NCBI RefSeq assembly: GCF_014648775.1
Contig: NZ_BMRT01000002.1
Span: 806,001-870,000 of the forward strand
Reading direction: 5' to 3'
Length of the DNA: 64,000 nucleotides
Source of the DNA: Streptomyces abikoensis
GTDB lineage: Bacteria > Actinomycetota > Actinomycetes > Streptomycetales > Streptomycetaceae
Made by a program: the position numbers and the translations under genes. Below, piece after piece: positions 58,717 through 64,000 of this stretch; position 1 is the stretch's first letter; each line of letters begins with the position of its first letter. The notes below the pieces were generated by a model that had not been told where the DNA came from, made no database searches, and worked only from the letters and a program-made list of their open reading frames with translations.

Positions 58717-59199
58717 GCGAAGCCTCCCTCCCGGACGGGCCGCCCGCCGCACCGGCCTCTTGTCACGGTCGATGATGCCCAGGCGGGACGATCCATAACG
58801 CCCCGCGGCGCACGGGGAAGCGATAGGCTCTCACCCGGTGCGCTCCGGCACATTCCGTCGGCATGGAACAAGCGGCGAGCGGGGCGCAATGCGCTGGTGA
58901 TAAACACCGATCGGATCCGGCCCACCGTATACGGTGACGAAGCCGAGGTCATGGGCGCGCGGCCTTCACAAAAACACCGAAATCCCCCCGGAATCGGGAC
59001 CTGAATTGCCCTTGCCGGAAATACCCGCGACAGCTAGCCGAAACATCATGTGAACAAGTGTCGTATAAACTCCGGAATGAGGCAGAGAGCAGGCGCCCCG
59101 GAGTCGGTCCCGGCCCCCCTCTGACCCCGCACGCCGACAGCGTCGTCCGCACCCCGCCCCGCACCCCCGTGTCTTTCCTTGAGCGAGAGGCGACCCACC
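58717..59199. promoter_or_regulatory. Divergent intergenic region with palindrome CACCGTATACGGTG
   Basis: About 480 bp without a gene. The palindrome CACCGTATACGGTG (58923-58936) is perfect over 14 bp. Two stretches are less GC-rich than average: around 58890-58940, and around 59035-59080 with a TATAAACT that may be a -10 for the rightward gene (59200). GTATAC-centred sites are often bound by GntR-type regulators; none is next door. Confidence 0.45.
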
Positions 59200-59787
59200 A
59201 TGCCGCTGCATGTTCCCCCTGCTCCCGCGCCTGCCCTCCGCACGGTCCTCACGGCCCTCGGTTCCCCCACCGCCGTCCGTGAGGCCCGCACCCCCTCGTT
59301 GCGGTCCGCCCGGACCCCGCTCAGCACCGAACTCCCGCTGCCCGTCCACCTGCTGGAGCGGGCGGGCAAGCCCGGCGGGGTGCCGCGCACCCGGCTGACC
59401 GGCTGGCGGTTCCAGATCAAGGAGGGGGAGCGGGCCGTGGCGGCCGGCGAGGCCGTGCTCACGGCGGACGGCTGGGCGTTCTCCCACTTCTGCGAGGGAC
59501 CGTACGTGGCCTCCACCGAGCTGGCCCTGTGCCAGGCCGAGGCGCTGGCCACCGCCTACCAGCCACGGCTGCTGTCGGTGCCCGAGCTCTACATGCTCAC
59601 CCTCTGGCTGCACGCGGACATCACGGCCGACGCCGCCTCCGAGCTGTTCGCCCCGGGCGACGTGCTCGTCCCCCTCGCCCCGGCGCCGCCCGGCATCGCG
59701 GCCCACCGCCCGCACCGGGCCGCCGATCTGCTGCCCGCGCTGACGCCCCGGCTGGCGCCCCCGCACCGGCTGCGGGCGACGGCCTGA
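59200..59787 (+). CDS. Conserved hypothetical protein
   Basis: A 195-residue protein without signal peptide or membrane segment. The first 50 residues are Pro/Ala/Ser/Arg-rich and probably disordered. The core (about 55-160) has TGWRFQIKEGERAVAAGEAVLTADGWAFSHFCEGPYVASTELALCQAE and VPELYMLTLWLHAD, a mixed alpha/beta pattern that I do not recognise beyond Streptomyces hypothetical proteins. ATG 59200 follows GAGAGG. It ends before a nested hairpin at 59862-59901. Confidence 0.7.
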   Translation: MPLHVPPAPAPALRTVLTALGSPTAVREARTPSLRSARTPLSTELPLPVHLLERAGKPGGVPRTRLTGWRFQIKEGERAVAAGEAVLTADGWAFSHFCEGPYVASTELALCQAEALATAYQPRLLSVPELYMLTLWLHADITADAASELFAPGDVLVPLAPAPPGIAAHRPHRAADLLPALTPRLAPPHRLRATA

Positions 59788-60158
59788 CGCCGCCCGACCG
59801 GACCTCACGGACCGAACCTCACGGACCGGCGGAGCCGACCCGGCCGGGCCCCGGAGCCGTCGCGCCCCGTGCCTCCCCGCACCAGGGGAGTCGCGGGGCG
59901 CACCGCCGCTCCCACCCTTCACCCTTCCGGGCTAGTCCGATGCGGCCATCCCGAACCCCCCGAAGGGACCGTCCAGTTGGGAGCAACCGCCCGCGCGGGT
60001 GACGCGTCATCACCCTGTGAGGAGCGTCCCTGGGAAATCCCTGCGGAACGAGGCCCGTAGGGCAAGACTGGGACCGACCGACGATGACAACGGGGGGCGG
60101 CATGAGCGACGCGTCGAGCCGCAGGACAGCCACCACATCAGAGCGAAAGATCACTTCC
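59788..60158. other. Intergenic region with nested hairpin (59862-59901)
   Basis: No gene. An outer 8-bp stem GCGCCCCG (59862-59869)/CGGGGCGC (59894-59901) encloses an inner CTCCCC-GCACCA-GGGGAG stem (59873-59890), a likely terminator for the preceding gene. The promoter of the small downstream gene probably lies between 60030 and 60150. Confidence 0.55.
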
Positions 60159-60365
60159 ATGTGCCCGCACCAGCCCACGTGCCCGTCAGCCGACTCCGCC
60201 GACCGGGAGGCCGCCCACCTCGTGGCCGCCTACCCCGAGCAGGGATGGAGTCTTCTGTGCAATGGCGTCCTCTGCTTCGAGGACACCGGTGAGCTGCTGC
60301 CGGACGGACAGATCATCGCCCCGCACCGGGCGCTGGGCACCGACCAGGTGGTGACCGCCGCCTGA
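60159..60365 (+). CDS. Small DUF5999-type protein
   Basis: A 68-residue protein beginning MCPHQPTCPSADSADREAAH, with two N-terminal Cys (CPHQPTC) and the core WSLLCNGVLCFEDTGELLPDG followed by PHRALGTDQVVTAA. This small protein, with the CxxxxxC and a later Cys pair, is widespread in Streptomyces (DUF5999, as I recall) and of unknown function; the cysteines could bind metal. ATG 60159 matches the conserved start; an in-frame ATG at 60084 would add 25 residues without family resemblance. Confidence 0.85.
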   Translation: MCPHQPTCPSADSADREAAHLVAAYPEQGWSLLCNGVLCFEDTGELLPDGQIIAPHRALGTDQVVTAA

Positions 60366-60420
60366 CGCGGCGCCATCGCCCTCGCCCGGAACGCCGCACA
60401 GCGGTACACGACATGCGAGA

Positions 60421-60456
60421 GGGGCCGGCCCGGCGCCGTAGCGCCGGACCGGCCCC
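60421..60456. terminator. Bidirectional hairpin between DUF5999-type gene and gcvP
   Basis: Outer 8-bp stem GGGGCCGG (60421-60428)/CCGGCCCC (60449-60456) and inner 6-bp stem CGGCGC/GCGCCG with loop CGTA, between two convergent genes. Confidence 0.75.
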
Positions 60457-60474
60457 CACCCGTGCGGGTACCCG

Positions 60475-63360
<2,886 letters not shown>

Positions 63361-63429
63361 CTGCGGAGGCCTCCTGGTCGATGCGACCTGCGAGGGGCAC
63401 CACGGCGCGGGTACCCGGACGGCCTCCCC

Positions 63430-63656
63430 CTCTGTCATCTCAACCTGAGAGCTTCACCGGGCCGCGGCGCACGACCCGGCTTTCACCGTCGGTGAGGAGG
63501 GGCTTCGGCGTTGCTGCCTGACCTGGGCCCGCCCTGCTTTCCAGAGTGACCTCGTCCATGCGGTACGGGTGCCTGAGAGATTCCGGGGAGGATTTGCTCC
63601 TTCGGCGCCTTCCACGAACGCCTTTGTGGGCTTCGAGAAGAGCTCTCCCGCACGGG
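63430..63656 (-). ncRNA. Tandem glycine riboswitch upstream of gcvP
   Basis: On the minus strand, aptamer I (about 63656-63536) has the conserved GGGAGAGC, GCGCCGAAGGAGCAAAT, AATCTCTCAGGC and ACTCTGGAAAGC elements. Aptamer II (about 63530-63430) ends with GCTCTCAGGTTGAGATGACAGAG, matching the usual AAxCTxTCAGG...GACAGAG end of gcv leaders. Glycine binding turns on glycine cleavage genes in most known cases. About 70 nt separate it from the gcvP start. A possible -10 TAGGCT lies at 63679-63674, a suitable distance before the aptamer. Confidence 0.93.
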
Positions 63657-63780
63657 GTCTGCGGCCACTGGCCAGCCTACCAGCGAGGGTTTCCGGGTGG
63701 ATCTCCCGAGTGGCCGGTTTCACCTTCGTGGTTTTTCGTGGTGACGAGGACCGTCATGGGCGGGGAGCAGCGGAGGAGCC

Positions 63781-64000
63781 GTGCAGACCGACATCGACCC
63801 CCGGAGCCTCATCGGGCGCAAGGCCTTCGACCGGGACGGCGTGAAGATCGGCACCGTGGACGAGGTGTACCTGGACGACGCGACCGGGGTGCCGGAGTGG
63901 GCGGCCGTGCGCACCGGCCTCTTCGGCCGGGACGCCTTCGTGCCGCTGGAGCCGAGCCGGGTGGAGGACGACGGGCTGCGCATCCCCTTCGAGCGCGCGC
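63781..64000 (+). CDS. PRC-barrel domain protein (3' truncated by window edge)
   Basis: The first 73 codons from GTG 63781 read MQTDIDPRSLIGRKAFDRDG followed by VKIGTVDEVYLDDATGVPEWAAVRTGLFGRDAFVPLEPSRV, a PRC-barrel beta-fold as found in ribosome maturation proteins and in many stand-alone Streptomyces stress proteins. The reading frame continues beyond the edge. GGAGGA stands 4 nt before the GTG. It is divergent from the riboswitch-gcvP unit. Full domain content unknown because it is cut. Confidence 0.8.
   Translation, partial: MQTDIDPRSLIGRKAFDRDGVKIGTVDEVYLDDATGVPEWAAVRTGLFGRDAFVPLEPSRVEDDGLRIPFERA

Overview
The window is chromosomal DNA from a Streptomyces or a close relative. The signs are very high GC with G/C third codon positions, frequent GTG starts, many stop/start overlaps (ATGA, GTGA, TGATG), a conservon operon, a mutA-mutB-meaB operon, an NHEJ (Ku/LigD) island and a PAS-GAF-SpoIIE-ATPase sensor phosphatase. 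I see no tRNA, rRNA, insertion sequence, integrase, CRISPR array or replication origin. The layout looks like ordinary chromosome with several accessory islands.

Layout. 1-877: 3' part of an isoaspartate-methyltransferase-like gene, probably the last gene of an ATP-grasp peptide (graspetide) cluster lying left of the window. 1180-2407: a pirin gene facing an inverted, truncated second copy of its own 5' end. 2488-6646: a small acidic-tailed protein coupled to a circularly permuted ATP-grasp enzyme, then, on the other strand, a coupled pair of RimK-like ATP-grasp genes and a GH25 lysozyme. 6863-11938: methylmalonyl-CoA mutase operon (mutA, mutB, meaB). 12021-18364: a secreted histidine-motif protein, a PAS/GAF/PP2C/ATPase regulator, a lipase-maturation-factor-like membrane protein and an FAD monooxygenase. 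18498-22511: NHEJ island (HhH-PHP protein, LigD-type ligase, LigD-type polymerase, Ku). 22584-25373: a large LAL-like ATPase with no DNA-binding domain.

25760-32107: a five-gene conservon (cvnA-B-C-D plus an unusual P450) meeting, across a double hairpin, a class I terpene synthase and a short-chain cis-prenyltransferase. The P450 lacks the ExxR motif and has the CYP157-type EQxxW instead. This is the most interesting region: a GTPase switch, an atypical P450 and a two-gene terpenoid module side by side. 32642-39962: apolipoprotein N-acyltransferase, an FAD monooxygenase with a divergent TetR regulator, DinB-like protein, lipoprotein, uracil-DNA glycosylase and two SDR enzymes. 40138-49645: a HipA-like kinase/DUF3037 pair, a Rieske lipoprotein, a triad-less isochorismatase-fold protein, LysR- and MocR-type regulators next to transporters and flavin split-barrel proteins, and a stand-alone Clp-N protein. 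49735-58716: GH3 glycosidase, PadR, a TetR-controlled NTF2/NmrA operon, PhzF, CPBP protease and a glutamate-cysteine-ligase-like enzyme. 59200-64000: two small actinobacterial proteins, gcvP under a tandem glycine riboswitch, and the start of a PRC-barrel gene.

Functions were read from translated motifs and general knowledge of families; no database search was possible. Start codons were chosen from ribosome-binding sites and the expected N-termini, and several differ from the longest open frame.
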